This document shows, one piece after another, positions 1-11,924 of a stretch of 64,000 bases of DNA. The notes beneath the pieces were generated by a model, which saw only the letters and a program-made list of their open reading frames with translations, was not told the DNA's origin and ran no database searches. The position numbers were made by a program, and so were the translations under genes. This DNA comes from Triglochin maritima. Lineage: Eukaryota > Streptophyta > Magnoliopsida > Alismatales > Juncaginaceae. Position 1 is the first letter of the stretch; every line of letters begins with the position of its first letter. The stretch covers positions 52,846,925 through 52,910,924 of the forward strand of contig OY821772.1 of the NCBI GenBank assembly GCA_963682175.1, written 5' to 3'.

Positions 1-548
1 GGAGATCCTTCGGGCGATTGAGTGCCCGCCTGAGAGGCAGACAGGCTTGGCAGCTTACGTGTTGGGCGGAGACGCGTCCAACTGGTGGAGGACCACATCT
101 GCGGTGGTGTTTGAGGGCAGGACTGAGATCAGCTGGGAGGAATTCCTGCGGGAGTTCAACGAGCAGTATTTCCCAGAGCATGTCAGAGATGAGAGGCGAG
201 AGGAGTTTATGGCTCTCGAGCAGGGAGATGCGACCCTGGCTGAGTATACCGGAGGTTCAACGCGCTGGAGCGTTACTGTCCGGAGATCTGTGTGACGCCG
301 CTGCAGAGGGCGAGGAAGTTTATACGGGGGCTGAGGAAGCACCTCCGTACTCAGGTGACCTACAGTATGCCGCAGACGCTGGCAGATGCGGTGAGATTTG
401 CGACGCTCATTGATCAAGATTACCAGCAGAATTATGCTGAGGCCAGGAGAGCACCGGGGAAGGTCAGTGGACGTCCGGGTGCTCCACTAGCAGGGAACCC
501 GGGCAAGAGGCCCCGGATCGGAGGAGGTGGATCACGCCAGCCAGAGGC
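1..548 (+). pseudogene. gag fragment of the gypsy element, frameshifted
   Basis: The frame starting before base 1 reads a typical plant retrotransposon gag core (GGDASNWWRTT, then a WEEFLREFNEQYFPEH-like stretch). Near base 251 one base is missing: the preceding frame ends in a GGSTRW shadow, and the continuation (FNALERYCPEICVTPLQRARKFIRGL) is in the next frame. That frame stops at about 550, and the CCHC zinc knuckle is found in yet another frame (549 onward). Two frameshifts therefore separate gag core, gag C-terminus and zinc knuckle. Gag would form the virus-like particle. This copy cannot make a normal Gag without frameshifting. Confidence 0.85.
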
Positions 549-3500
549 GTGAAGAGGTTGTGGCCGAGTTCACTCTGGAGAGTGTTGGGCCGCGCAGTGT
601 GCCACGGGTGTGGCAAGCCAGACCATTTTATGAGAGATTGTCCGAGTGGGCCAGGCGGGTCCAGCAGGCAGTCGGGACAGCCGACAGGTGGCAGAGGCGG
701 AGGTCGCCGACCTTTTGCGTCGCAGCGACAGCAGGGTCAGAGGACTGGACGAGTCTTTACCATCCAGGCGGACGAGGCGAGAGATGCCAGCACGGTGGTG
801 GAAGGTACGCTTTTTGTTGCTGGGTTGAGTGCGAGAGTGCTGTTTGATTGTGGGGCCACACACTCGTTTATCTCGGAGCGATTTGCGAGCGTGTTGGGCC
901 GTACCCCTGCGATGTTGACTGCCACGTTGGAAGTCAGCACACCCTTGGGTCTGGTGGGCATTATGGGGAGCTTCCTCCCCAGCGCCACGATTGTTTCGGG
1001 AGATCAGGAGTTTCCGGCTGACCTGATCTTGTTGCCGATGGAGGACTTCGACGTCATACTGGGGATGGATTGGCTGTCCCAGTACGATGTGCGAGTTTTG
1101 TGCCGGGAGAAGAAGATTCTGATCCTGAGGAAGGGTCTACCTGATGTGCTGATCAGGGGGACAAAAGATAGAGGAGGCAGAGTGATCGTATCAGCAGTGA
1201 GGGCACAGAAGTTGTTGCAGCAGGGTTGCAGAGCTTTCGTGGCCACTTTGGTAGTTCCAGATCCAGAGGCGAGGAGATTAGAGGACATTGAGATTGCTCG
1301 GGAGTTCCCAGATGTATTTGCAGATGATGTCACTGGGTTGCCGCCTCACAGAGAGATTGAGTTTGGGATCGATTTGGTAGCTGGGACTACGCCGCAGTCG
1401 AAGGCGCCGTATCGGATGGCACCTGCAGAGTTGGCAGAGCTGAAGAGGCAGTTGCAGGATCTGATGGATTCGGGATTTATCCGCCCCAGCGTCTCACCTT
1501 GGGGAGCGCCAGTACTCTTCGTGAAGAAGAAGGACGGATCACTGCGGATGTGTATTGATTACAGGATGTTGAACAAGGTTACCGTGAGGAATCGGTATCC
1601 CTTGCCCAGGATCGAGGACCTGTTTGACCAGTTGCAGTCAGCGCAGGTGTTCTCGAAGATTGATCTGCGATCCGGTTATCATCAGCTGAGGATCAGAGAG
1701 GCAGATGTGCAGAAGACAGCATTCAGGACGAGGTACAAGCATTACGAGTTTCTGGTGATGTCGTTTGGGTTGACGAACGCGCCTGCAACGTTTATGGATT
1801 TGATGAACATGACGTTCAGTCAGTACCTCGACCGGTTTGTGATTGTCTTCGTGGACGATATTTTGGTTTACTCGCCAGATGTTGAGCAGCATCGAGAGCA
1901 CTTGAGAGTTGTACTTGGCATTTTGCGGGATCATCAGTTGTATGCTAAGCTGTCGAAGTGCGAGTTCTGGCTGAGCAGTGTCGCCTTCTTGGGACACATC
2001 GTATCTGGTGATGGGATTTCAGTAGATCCAGCGAAGGTTGAGGCCGTTACACAGTGGAAAGCTCCGACGAGTGTAGCAGAGGTCAAGAGTTTTGTGGGTC
2101 TGGCGGGTTATTATTGCCGCTTTATTCAGGATTTCTCGAGGTTGGCTTCGCCGTTGACGGCTCTGACGCGGAAGGGCGTCGAGTTCGTGTGGTCCCAGAA
2201 GTGCGAGGAGAGTTTTCAGGAACTGAAGAGTCGGTTGACGACTGCTCCAGTTCTGACACTTCCCAGTGGCAGTGATGGTTTTGTGATTTACAGTGACGCG
2301 TCAGGCATTGGACTGGGATGTGTACTTATGCAGCATGGGCAGGTGGTTGCATATGCTTCGAGGCAGTTGAAGGTGTACGAGGGGAACTACCTCACTCATG
2401 ATTTGGAGCTGGCGGCAGTGGTGCACGCTTTGAAGACCTGGAGGCATTACCTGTATGGCGAGCGATTCGAGGTGTTCACAGATCATCAGAGCCTGAAGTA
2501 TCTGTTTTCGCAGAAGGAGCTGAATATGAGGCAGCGCAGATGGCTCGAGCTGATTAAGGATTATGATTTCACCATCTCGTACCATCCGGGGAAGGCAAAT
2601 TCGGTTGCTGATGCTTTGAGCAGGAAGGCGGAGGTCACCGCTGCAGGTCTTTGTATCGAGGAGTGGAAGCTGCTTGAGGCGTTGACCGAGTGGAGACCGT
2701 TCACCGATGAGTCGCGAGGTGCAGTGATCGCTGGACTGAGAGTGGAGCCTCAGTTGGTCTCGAGTATTGTTCAGGCTCAGAGTACTGATGATGAGTTAGC
2801 TGGGTTGCTGCAGTTAGCTGCCAGAGATGGATCAGACTTCAGTATTGGAGTTGATGGTGGGCTGAGGTTCAGAGGTCGTGTCTGGGTGCCGAAGGGAGGA
2901 GATCTGAGGCAGGACATTCTGGAGGAGGCGCATAGATCCCGTTATTCTATCCACCCGGGCAGCACGAAGATGTTTAGAGATCTTCAGAGGAATTTCTGGT
3001 GGAAGAGGATGAAGACGGAGATCGCAGAGTTTGTTGGCAGATGTCTGATTTGTCAGCAGGTGAAGATTGAGCACCAGAGACCTGCGGGGCCGATGCAGAG
3101 GATTGAGCTTCCAGAGTGGAAGTGGGAGCACGTGACGATGGATTTTGTCACCGAGCTGCCGAAGACGAGAGGATTTCACGACGCGATTTGGGTTATAGTC
3201 GATTGACTGACCAAGTCGGCGCATTTCTTAGCTATCCGGACCACTCTACCTCTGGAGGGTCTAGCTAAGTTGTATATTGAGGAGATTGTCAGGCTTCATG
3301 GAGTGCCTGTGAGTATTATTTCAGATCGAGATCCGAGGTTCACTTCCAGATTCTGGGGGAGTTTGCAGCAGGCCTTGGGGACTCAGTTGAAGTTCAGTAC
3401 GACATTCCATCCGCAAACAGACGGTCAGTCTGAGAGGACCATCCAGACGCTAGAGGATATGTTGCGAGCGTGTACTCTGGATTGGGCAGGTCATTGGGAT

Positions 3501-4190
3501 GAGCATCTGCCATTGATCGAGTTTACCTACAACAACAGCTACCATTCGAGTATTGGGATGGCACCGTACGAGGCCCTGTACGGGAGACCGTGTAGATCAC
3601 CGGTATGCTGGAGTGATGTAGGCGAGAGACAACTAGTTGGCCCTGAGATTGTGCAGATGTATGCTGAGAAGGTTGATGTGATAAGGCAGAGACTAGCGAC
3701 GGCTCAGAGCAGGCAGAAGAGCTACGCGGATAGGCGTAGGCGAGAGCTGAGATTTGAGGTGGGTGACCATGTCTTCCTGAGGATTTCACCATCTCGAGGA
3801 GTGATGAGGTTCGGGAAGAAGGGGAAGCTCAGTCCGAGGTATGTCGGGCCGTTTGAGATTCTCGATCGGGTTGGAGAGGTCGCCTACAGGGTTGCGTTGC
3901 CGCCGCAGTTTTCAGGTCTTCACAACGTCTTCCACGTGTCGATGTTGAGGAAGTACGTAGCGGATCCTTCTCATGTGATTCAGTTGGAGGTTCCAGAGAT
4001 CCGTCAGGATTTGTCTCTTGAGGAGAGACCGGTGGAGATTGTGGATCGGATGGAGCATAAGTTGAGGAGGAGGACCATTCCGATGGTGAAGGTCAGGTGG
4101 CAGCACCACAGTAAGCGAGAGGCCACTTGGGAGATCGATGAGGAGGTCCGGAAGGAGTTCCCGGAGTTGTTTGGTAAGCTTCAGTCTTAA
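549..4190 (+). pseudogene. gypsy pol polyprotein, one in-frame stop
   Basis: Residues 18-31 are a CCHC zinc knuckle ([14 protein letters not shown]). Protease follows with [11 protein letters not shown] near residue 98, then RT with the [10 protein letters not shown] box near 433 and RNase H starting near 578 ([10 protein letters not shown]). The integrase HHCC zinc finger lies near 795. Reading stops at TGA 3204-3206, inside the conserved IWVIVDxLTKSAHF segment where family members have Arg, so CGA became TGA. The same frame continues to 4190 with the integrase core ([33 protein letters not shown]) and a chromodomain (about 4030-4160, [13 protein letters not shown]...[14 protein letters not shown]). 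The element is dead in cis unless the stop is read through. Confidence 0.93.
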
Positions 4191-4211
4191 TTTCGAGGAC
4201 GAAATTCTTTT

Positions 4212-4222
4212 AGGAGGGTGGA
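4212..4222 (+). other. Polypurine tract of the gypsy element
   Basis: Purine-rich AGGAGGGTGGA directly precedes the TG that opens the 3' LTR at 4224. Its position between the end of pol and the LTR is where plus-strand DNA synthesis is primed in LTR retrotransposons. Confidence 0.7.
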
Positions 4223-4899
4223 TTGTAGGATTCTGATCCCAATCCTATCCTAATTGTGTTTTGTGGTTGATTAGGTGGTGATTAGAGGGGTTTTGGAATG
4301 GATGGCTTGGATTGAAGATGGATGGATGGAGGGTTGAGATGGAGAGGGGATGAGATGAGTGGTGGAGATGGATTGGATTGGATTGGATGGTTGAGATTGG
4401 AGGAGGAGGAGATATTTATATGGTGAGCTCTCTCTCTCTCTCTTAACTCACGACTCTCTCTCCCTTTGCTCACTCTCTCTACCTCAGAGGTGGTGATCCG
4501 GCGTGGTGGTGGTGTTCTCCGGCGAGGCGAAGATCGGCTCCAGGGAGTTGGTGGTTTGAGGTGAGTGTTACTCTCTCGGCTCGTTTCCGGCTCGTTTTGG
4601 TTTCTCTCTCTTGACCTCACTCGGGTTTTGGTGGTTGTGGTTGGATTGTGGAGGTTGCCGGAGGTAGTGTGGTGTTGTGGATCGTCGAGGAGACGATTGA
4701 TCGTCGTTTGGACGCGAGGTTCGTCGACGGATCGTGATTTGGGGAGGCGCGCTCGTGGAGGCGTCGTCGTGGTTCTTCTAAGGTCTCTTCAGACCTTTAG
4801 GTATGTCAAGCTCGCTCACTTAATTACCGTGAGTATTTGGAAGTCGACGGTAGGTCGTTTGGCTCGTCGTGAGTAAATGTGCAGCAGATTTCACTGCCT

Positions 4900-5590
4900 G
4901 ATCGGTCGACCGGTTGGTGCAAACGGTCGACCGTTCGTGAAGAGAATTCGGGCTCTGCCTCAAATCGGTCGAACGATGCCTGTGGGGCGGTCGACCGATT
5001 GTGCATTGGAGGCAAGTTTGGTGAGTTTCAGTCGACCGGGTCCCCTTTGCCGGTCGACCGTGTGCACAATCTTAAGTCGGTTGGGGGGCATAGACTATAT
5101 AAACAGTCGACCGCTCTTTGATCTCGTCCGACCGTGACTTAAGTGGACTTGTGGTCGGTTCGACCGAATGTGGTTTCGGTCGACCGGACTTGTGCGCTGA
5201 GCGTGGGAAACGCTCTGGAGGGATTCGGTCGACCGAGATGTGCTCGGCGTTTGACCGAATTTATGGCGCGAGTGAGGGATTATTCCCTGGACAGATTCGG
5301 TCGACCGAGATGTGCTCGGCGTTCGACCGAATTCGTTGTGGAGTTGTGGGATTTTGTTCCCTGGTGACTTTCGGTCGACCGGGACCCCTTTGTCGGTCGA
5401 CCGATTGGTCGTTTTGTTCGTTGAACCGGGAGTTGACCATCTAAACGGTCGACCGTCCCTTGATTTGGGTTCGACCGAATGAGTGTGGTGTTGGGAGTCG
5501 GTCGACCGATGGAGTGCCGGTCGAAGTGGATTGCCTTGTATTTGCTTGATTCAGTCGATCGGGACTTTTGGTTCGGTCGACTGTTTGTGT
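4900..5590 (+). repeat. Array of CGGTCGACCG palindromes in the LTR
   Basis: About 22 exact or one-mismatch copies of the palindrome CGGTCGACCG occur at irregular 15-60 bp spacing. Flanks vary (TCGGTCGACCGA, CCGGTCGACCGT and similar), and some copies are decayed (TTTGACCGAA, AGTCGATCGG). Two copies sit in a near-duplicated ~70-bp unit at about 5220-5335. The same motif recurs at 14756-15140, 16296-16650, 30748-31240 and 35455-35680. Function is unknown; a protein-binding or methylation-related site is inference. Confidence 0.92.
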
Positions 5591-5689
5591 CCTGTTTTGC
5601 ACTATGGAGGTGCTGTTGTCGTGGTCGTCCGTGTGGGCCGAGTTGTGGTGTCGATGTTCTTCCGGCAGGTGTGCTAGGTGCACGAGGGT

Positions 5690-6190
5690 TGCGGTGGTTG
5701 GTTGAAATTAGACCTGGAGCCCCGTAACCGTGTGTGAGCTTGGGATTGACTGAAATAGGCCTGAGGCCCAGCTTAGAATTGTGGTGTTGCGGCGGTTGGT
5801 TGAAAGAGACCTGGAGCCCCGTAACTGTGTGAGAGCTGCGGTTGGTTGAAAATAGACCTGGAGCCCAGCTAGTCTGTACGGAGTTGGTTGAAAATAGACC
5901 TGGAGCTCCGTAGTGCGTTCGGGTTGGTTGAAATTAGACCTAGAGCCTGAGCAGGGACCGCGTGTAGGGGTTGGTTGAAATTAGACCTGGAGCCCTTATA
6001 CGTTTGGGTTGGTTGAAAATAGACCTGGAGCCCTTGGTCGTGTCATGGTAGTTGCGGTTGGTTGAGATTAGACCTGGAGCCCAGCTTGGCGACGAGTGTG
6101 TCGCGACGGTTGGTTGAGATTAGACCTGGAGCCCCGTGACTGTGGTGGGTGCGGCGGTTGGTTGAGATTAGACCTGGAGCCCCGTACCAG
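5690..6190 (+). repeat. Tandem array, GGTTGGTTGA...GACCTGGAGCCC units
   Basis: About ten units of roughly 45-65 bp share the core GGTTGGTTGAAAWTAGACCTGGAGCCC followed by a variable spacer. The array lies in the 3' half of the LTR. The solo LTR at 30368-32720 has a different array (GCGGCCTGTGTGGC units) in the corresponding position. Confidence 0.9.
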
Positions 6191-6614
6191 TAGTGTGTCC
6201 TGTGGTTGAGTTTGAGAGAGCCCTGGTGTTGGGCGTGTTGAGATGTTTTTCTTGGGTTGTAGAATTGCATGCTAGGATGCTTTTATTTCGTACATTTAGA
6301 GTTTGGCATACGGGGTTTTCTTCTGGAAACTCAGGCATTATTGCATGTTTACTTTCACGCCGTGATCGGCATTAGGGGGTGGTGACTGAGGAGAGGAGCG
6401 CTGCTACCTGATCCAGCTTTCTCTCAGTTGAGGTCGTGTGATTACTGCTTCCTTTGTATATGCTTTTGATGTAATCACAACTTTTGTATACTCTGATGTT
6501 CGGATATATATTATATATATGTTGGTGCACCTGTGTCCTTTTTATTGCGTAATATCCTCTGTTGATTGAGTGTTTATAAATTTTAAAATTTTTCGCTGCT
6601 TCGAGGATGTTACA

Positions 6615-8724
6615 TGTTTAACTGATAATGCATCACATTCAGGATTTATGAGATAGTAGAGACGTTGTGATTGCAAGATTCTTTTATCTTGGCTGAACAA
6701 CTTGTATCAATATGAACCTCAGCTTTTTATATCTGTTTTCCCTCCAAACCTGATTCCAGAATCCAGAGCCATGTGGATAGTCCAACTTAATTACAAGCTT
6801 ATCAACAACAGCAACGCCCAACAATCAATAGTTTAGGGACTCTGGATCATTCCCACATCAGAACAGCTATTTATAAAAAAAATTAAAAGAAACCAGAGAG
6901 CATATATGAACTGCAAGGTCCTTTCAAACTAATAAATATTGGCAATGATATCTATAATTGTTCACAGTTCCAGATTTCCACAGTGTGCCATCTGTTAACT
7001 TAGTGGACCACTGCCCCTGATGATAAATAGAGCATCTTTCAGCTACTCATATTTATTAGCACATGACATTACAATGCATCTCGTTGGATGCTGAATGGGT
7101 GACAAAAGTTTAACATGAGGACGTGAATAGCTTCTTTTTATATCACTATATAAGTTTAACAAGAGAGACCACAAGTTGGTGGCACTGGGTTTTTTTATTT
7201 TAAATTTTAGTACGAAGTTATGTACCACTTTATATTCTATTGATCTGAATTTGAGACCAGTGATCTATGTGAAGATATTACAGAACTCAATTCCCAACTT
7301 TTCATTTCTAACCACAAGTATATATTCTCTCAGAAAACCACCATTCTGGATTTTGAGGGAGAATATTGCAGTAGATATGAAATTACAACCATGTTTTTAG
7401 GTAATTATCAAACTAAAGATTTCAACTTATATCCAAAAAATAAATAGGAGACTCATTTTGGTACGGCTGAGCTACCTTGCTTTGTTCCCTGATGTTGATC
7501 AGAATCTACTGCTGATATTTCCAAAATGCTTTGTTCAGAACGACTATTATTATATTTCTATTTCACATTGATTAATCATCTGAAAGAGTTGGCAAGTGGT
7601 TTATCTTTATAGCTCTGGCGAGTGGCGATTAAATAATTGACAAAAATACCCACTGTCGCCGGAATAACCATTAACCAATCCGTGAATTCAGTTGTTTAAT
7701 CTGTATCAAATCTACCGTGTCTCAAAACCAGCCACATCTTGCTACCGGATCAAAAGGTAGCACTTAACATAAACACATATTCCTATTCTAGGAAAAATAA
7801 CAAATTTAAAATGACTGCAAATTGAAACATCAATCTCTGGCTTGCCACTGGAAAGCTACAAGAACAGCTGCAGTAAGATTGGTATCATTTTATGTTCATA
7901 TTTTTGATAACTTGGACCATATAAAATCATATTCAATAGATCCATAAAAAGTATCATCGAATGAGGCCTAGATCGTTTTTCAGTCATTTTAGCCACTTAA
8001 GTCTTGCTATAGGGAAGGGTGAAAACATCTTAAGAGGTTTTCCTCCAGAGTACTCGCACAGTACATACTACATAAGAACTTTCTTAAGATATGAAAAGTA
8101 TTTATCTTATAAAATGCATGGTTAAATGACAAAAAAAACTCCAAATCCTACTAAAATAGAACAACTTTATGTCATTCATCGATACCAAATCCCAATAAGT
8201 ATTTTATTTGTCAAATGTCACACGTTCAATCTCTGGAAGTGGCATTGTTCTTGGAAATATTTGGAAACAACGTTAATGTAATATAAAAAAATCTTACTGA
8301 GATACTAAATATATTGCATGATTCATGATCAACCTTACTTAAACAGTAAAACATTACATATTTCTGACCGTTTCTTACAGTTGTTGTCTAGCAAGTTGTA
8401 GTAGATAGTGCCCATTTAGTAGATCATCCCATATCTCCAGGCTCCAGCCCACATCAACTATTTTACGGGGAAAACTGGTAACAACAATATATACATATAT
8501 AGGAAAGATGTCAGAAACCAACAAACTCAACTAGCAAAGAAACCAACCCATCCAGTAAACCGGCCCATTTACTAGATCCGACCCGCACAGCAAGACACTC
8601 GCAATTAGAAAAAAAAACCAACATCCTTTCTCTCAATTTCTTTTAAAAACATCGTTTCTCTCCTCTCTCTCTCTAAAAAAAACTACGGTTCCATTCCTTT
8701 GATCTATCCCTTTTCAAAGCTACC
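6615..8724. other. Intergenic, no gene recognised
   Basis: AT-rich sequence with only short, unrelated open frames. No recognisable protein domain, tRNA or terminal-repeat element was found. It follows the gypsy LTR (first flanking bases TGTTT). Confidence 0.5.
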
Positions 8725-9126
8725 CCTGGGACCATTGTTAACAGGTTCCGGTATTTCTTGGGCGTCCGGTTTTCACTTTCAGTCACATCAACTTCTCTTT
8801 CTGTCATATCAGCACAAACCAACCTGTCAAATTTTCCTTAACCACACCCAAAAATAACTCAAGCGCCCTACATTCTCTCCCCTTCACGTCATTAGGGATC
8901 AAATCTGGGTAAAACACAAAAATATTAAAAAAATAAAAAATAAAAAAAACATATTTTCATTAAAAAATTGGAAAAACAATTTAAAATAAATTTTAAAACA
9001 TTTTTGAAAACAAAATTATAAAATAAAATAAAAATTGAACCAACGGGGAACGTCCCCCCCCCCCCCCCCCCCCCCCCCCAATTGGGGTGCCCGGGCGATT
9101 CCACTCGGGCACCGCCCTCCCATTAG
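8725..9126. mobile_element. Non-autonomous PIF/Harbinger-like copy 1 (approximate ends)
   Basis: The left part (GGGACCATTGTTAAC, GTCATATCAGC, CCCTACATTCTC, CACGTCATTAGGGATCAA) is echoed in order in the next copy (9127 onward) and in the element at 43138-43928. An A-rich middle leads to a 26-base poly(C) tract (9054-9079) and a GC-rich right end (CGGGCACCGCCCTCCCATTAG). The exact termini and TSD are not certain. Confidence 0.55.
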
Positions 9127-9934
9127 ACCATAAATAATAGTGTCTGGGCTACCCTCACCTTCCCTGCTCTCTCTATTTGTCACGTCAATTTCTTTCTCTG
9201 TTACGTTAACTTCTCTCTGCCACGTAAGCTCACTCAACCCACCGAATTTTTTTCCTTACTCATGCCCAGAAACACCTCAAACACCCTACATTCTCTTCTC
9301 TCCACGTCATTTGGAGATCAATCCTAGGTAAAATAAAAAATATACAAAATCAAAACAAATAAAAAACATATTTTCAGAAGAAAAAATTTGATAAAAAAAT
9401 TTAAAATCTATTTAAAACGATTTTTTAAGTTTTTTAACTCAAAAAAATAACGTTGTGTCCCCCCACCCAACCAAATCTCCCACCCACCCGGGCGGGAAAT
9501 CGCGAGCTCCATCACCCAATTTCACGCCCAGGTGAGGGAAGTGCGGGTTTCGTGGCACGGGAAAGCCGACGTGGTCGGGCGTTCGGGTTCACCCGCCCTC
9601 TGTTAAAGATACTCTTAAGGGAGGGCAAATCGGGTGCCCGATTTCACTACAAGGAATTGAACCTACAACCACGGTAGGTATATATGTGGTTGTAGAATCC
9701 GTCACTGATTTAGGAATCAGCCACGGATAGGAGAGAAAAGCCACAGATAAGTCCCGTGGTGGAAAAGATAATCCCAATTTCTAACACAAACCTGACTCCT
9801 CACCCGAACCCAACCAAATCCGCAAACCCCAAATCGCAACTCCCACCCGAAACCCCCAAATTGTCGCCTCCCACTGCTACCACCGCTCCTCGTCGTCGTG
9901 ATTCTCACCGCCTCTCCTCGTCGTTGTGACTACC

Positions 9935-11467
9935 TGATTGATCGTTTTATTTAAACCACAAGTGCACGGCCGCGTTGAAGCGGTGTCAAATACGGGTCGT
10001 CCACTGGGAGGTGTGTCGACGCTTGGTTTGTGCGAATGCGAGTGGTAAAAAAGGGAGAGAAATGTTGGTTACACTAAACTACACTAAGGTGCAAAAGGAA
10101 ATGAAAGATAAGCAATAAAAACTAAACCCCATAAGGGGTAGAGAAATAATGTGAATATAAAGATGTGTGTGTGTGTTCAATTAAGCTCCTCACAACATGT
10201 AGTGCATGCAATCATAAAACTACATCCAACTTTGCCTCCACATGAATTAAAATAAGACTACATCATTAAAACATACAAGACAATAATTGGAATGAAGCTA
10301 AATGAACTCAAGTATAAAGACTAGACCCTACTATGCCTCCACATGAATTAAGATAAGACTACATCATTAAAACATACAAGACATTAGCTAAGGTAAAGTC
10401 AACAAGAGCACATACACTACAAATTGTGTTTTCAATATTAACTTCATCCATATCCTAACCTTATCATTCCCCATAAAATAGGTCCACTAATCAAAACATA
10501 AGCTAAACTTCATTCAAGAGCATTAACATATCAAAGATAAGAGTGAAAACTCATTAGATGGTTATGGAAATCATATAAAGCTCAAGAGATAAAGATAACA
10601 AACACTTAATACACTACATGATTATATCACATATTTCTCCACCCCCAAATGGGGATGGAACTACTCACACATATTTAAACTAACTACTCTAACAAAATGA
10701 AGCATTATACTGAAATGAAACTACAATAATCAAGCAAGAAATATTAAAGAAACTTAAAAGGAAAAGAAAGACTAAACAAGCATGCACAAATTAAAAGACA
10801 AGATTAAAATAAACTAGAAGAATTATTTTATTAACAAATGACTCACATTGAAGGTAGCATTCTTCTCCACCTTGAGTTTTTGCTTCAATGCTCACTCCTT
10901 AGTAGAGAGAATGCCACCAAGCAATAGATGATTACAATGGAAGGTGAAGAGTTCCATTTATAGGCATGGAAAAAGCTAATCCGGGACAATCCCCCGATGT
11001 GGGACTAAACCAATACCAAAAATAGCCTAAACAAACATTAATACAAGTCCAGGAGAAATCTTAGCGGATCTGAGATGATCCAGACCGCCAATTGGCGGTC
11101 TATAAGGCCCAGATCCGTCTGCTTTTTGTGTTGGGATTTGCTTGAAGTATTTCTTGGTCTTGGATGCATCTACTTGGTTTGTTGGAGCTCCGACCCGAAT
11201 CGAATTGCCAAAATACTCTCATGATGGTGTGGAGTTTCCTGTTTTGCTCTTAGGTCCTTCGGTCTTACGATCAGGTCCTTCTCCCTTGCATCTTAGTCCC
11301 CATGTCTCACAATTAAGTCATTTTTCCTGCTTTTGGGTCCTTTCATGGTTTTTCTCTTCAAACCTCTTTATTCTTGAAAACTAAACATAAAACTCGTCAC
11401 GTAGCATTGCTTAGGTGTAAGATAATGGATATAAGATACAAATATAAGCACGAAATGATGTCAATCA
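9935..11467. mobile_element. LTR-like insertion nested in the CACTA element (1533 bp)
   Basis: Termini are TGATTGA...TCAATCA, flanked by CTACC (9930-9934) and CTGCC (11468-11472), a 5-bp direct repeat with one mismatch. The same kind of CT-rich host sequence (ACCACCGCTCCTC..., CACCGCCTCTCCTCGTCGTTG) lies on both sides. The start (ACCACAAGTGCACGG, ATACGGGTCGTCCACTGGGAGG) resembles LTRs of plant gypsy Tat/Ogre-type elements as I recall them. No coding frame of retroelement type is present, so a solo LTR is the simplest reading. Confidence 0.55.
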
Positions 11468-11924
11468 CTGCCACCACCGCTCCTCACCGTCACAGTTCCC
11501 ACCGCCTCTCCTCGTCGTTGCGACTGCCATCACCGCTCCTCGTTGTTGCGTCTTCCCACATCACGGCAGTACTCGATTGCTGGCGCCGTTCACAGTCAGC
11601 TTTGATTCCACACCGGTGTCATTCCTTGTCTTCGTCCTCTCAGTTTTGTGCCTCTCCGGCTCTGTCACATGTTGCGTCGTCCCTCGCCGGCCCCATTTCT
11701 TGCGGCATTGATTCAACTCCGGCGCTGAGGTAATCGTTGTAAGTTCAAATTTTGGGGGTGTTCGATTTTATTTGGTTTAGTATGCTGGATTTGGGGTTTT
11801 TGAAAATGTTGGTTTGGTCTAGTTTGCTGGATAGTTTGATTTTGGGTTTAGAATGTGTATTTGGGGATTATGGTTGTTTCATGATTCGCATGTACCCAAA
11901 AGAACAGTCAACGCCTCAATCACA

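Larger units (their letters stand above)
1..6614 (+). mobile_element. Ty3/gypsy chromovirus (Tekay/Del-like), 5' part outside window
   Basis: Gag, protease, reverse transcriptase, RNase H, integrase and a C-terminal chromodomain occur in that order. A polypurine tract and one long 3' LTR (4224-6614) follow. Protease-RT-RH-IN order with integrase last is the Ty3/gypsy arrangement, and the chromodomain after integrase marks a chromovirus. The 5' LTR, primer binding site and start of gag lie upstream of base 1. The coding part carries two frameshifts in gag and one nonsense codon in pol, but otherwise reads cleanly, so it looks like a fairly recent, non-autonomous copy. The Tekay/Del assignment is inference from the chromodomain and long LTR. 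Confidence 0.93.
4224..6614 (+). repeat. 3' LTR of the gypsy element (2391 bp)
   Basis: It begins TGTAGGATTCTGATCC right after the polypurine tract and ends GAGGATGTTACA, giving TG...CA termini. The last ~300 bases match the solo LTR at 30368-32720 in order: the CATACGGGGTTT and GGAAACTCAGGCATT motifs, a GATGTAATCAC motif, and the terminal GATGTTACA. Inside are a CT microsatellite (about 4430-4442), a palindrome array (4900-5590) and a 60-bp-scale array (5690-6190). The matching 5' LTR is outside the window, so no TSD can be tested. Confidence 0.88.

Noticed and set aside
2832..3224. Antisense frames opposite gypsy pol
   Set aside because: Shadows of the pol reading frame with no domain of their own.
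4900..5590. Repeated CGGTCGACCG units as a CRISPR-like array
   Set aside because: Plant nuclear LTR sequence, irregular spacing, very short repeats, no cas genes.
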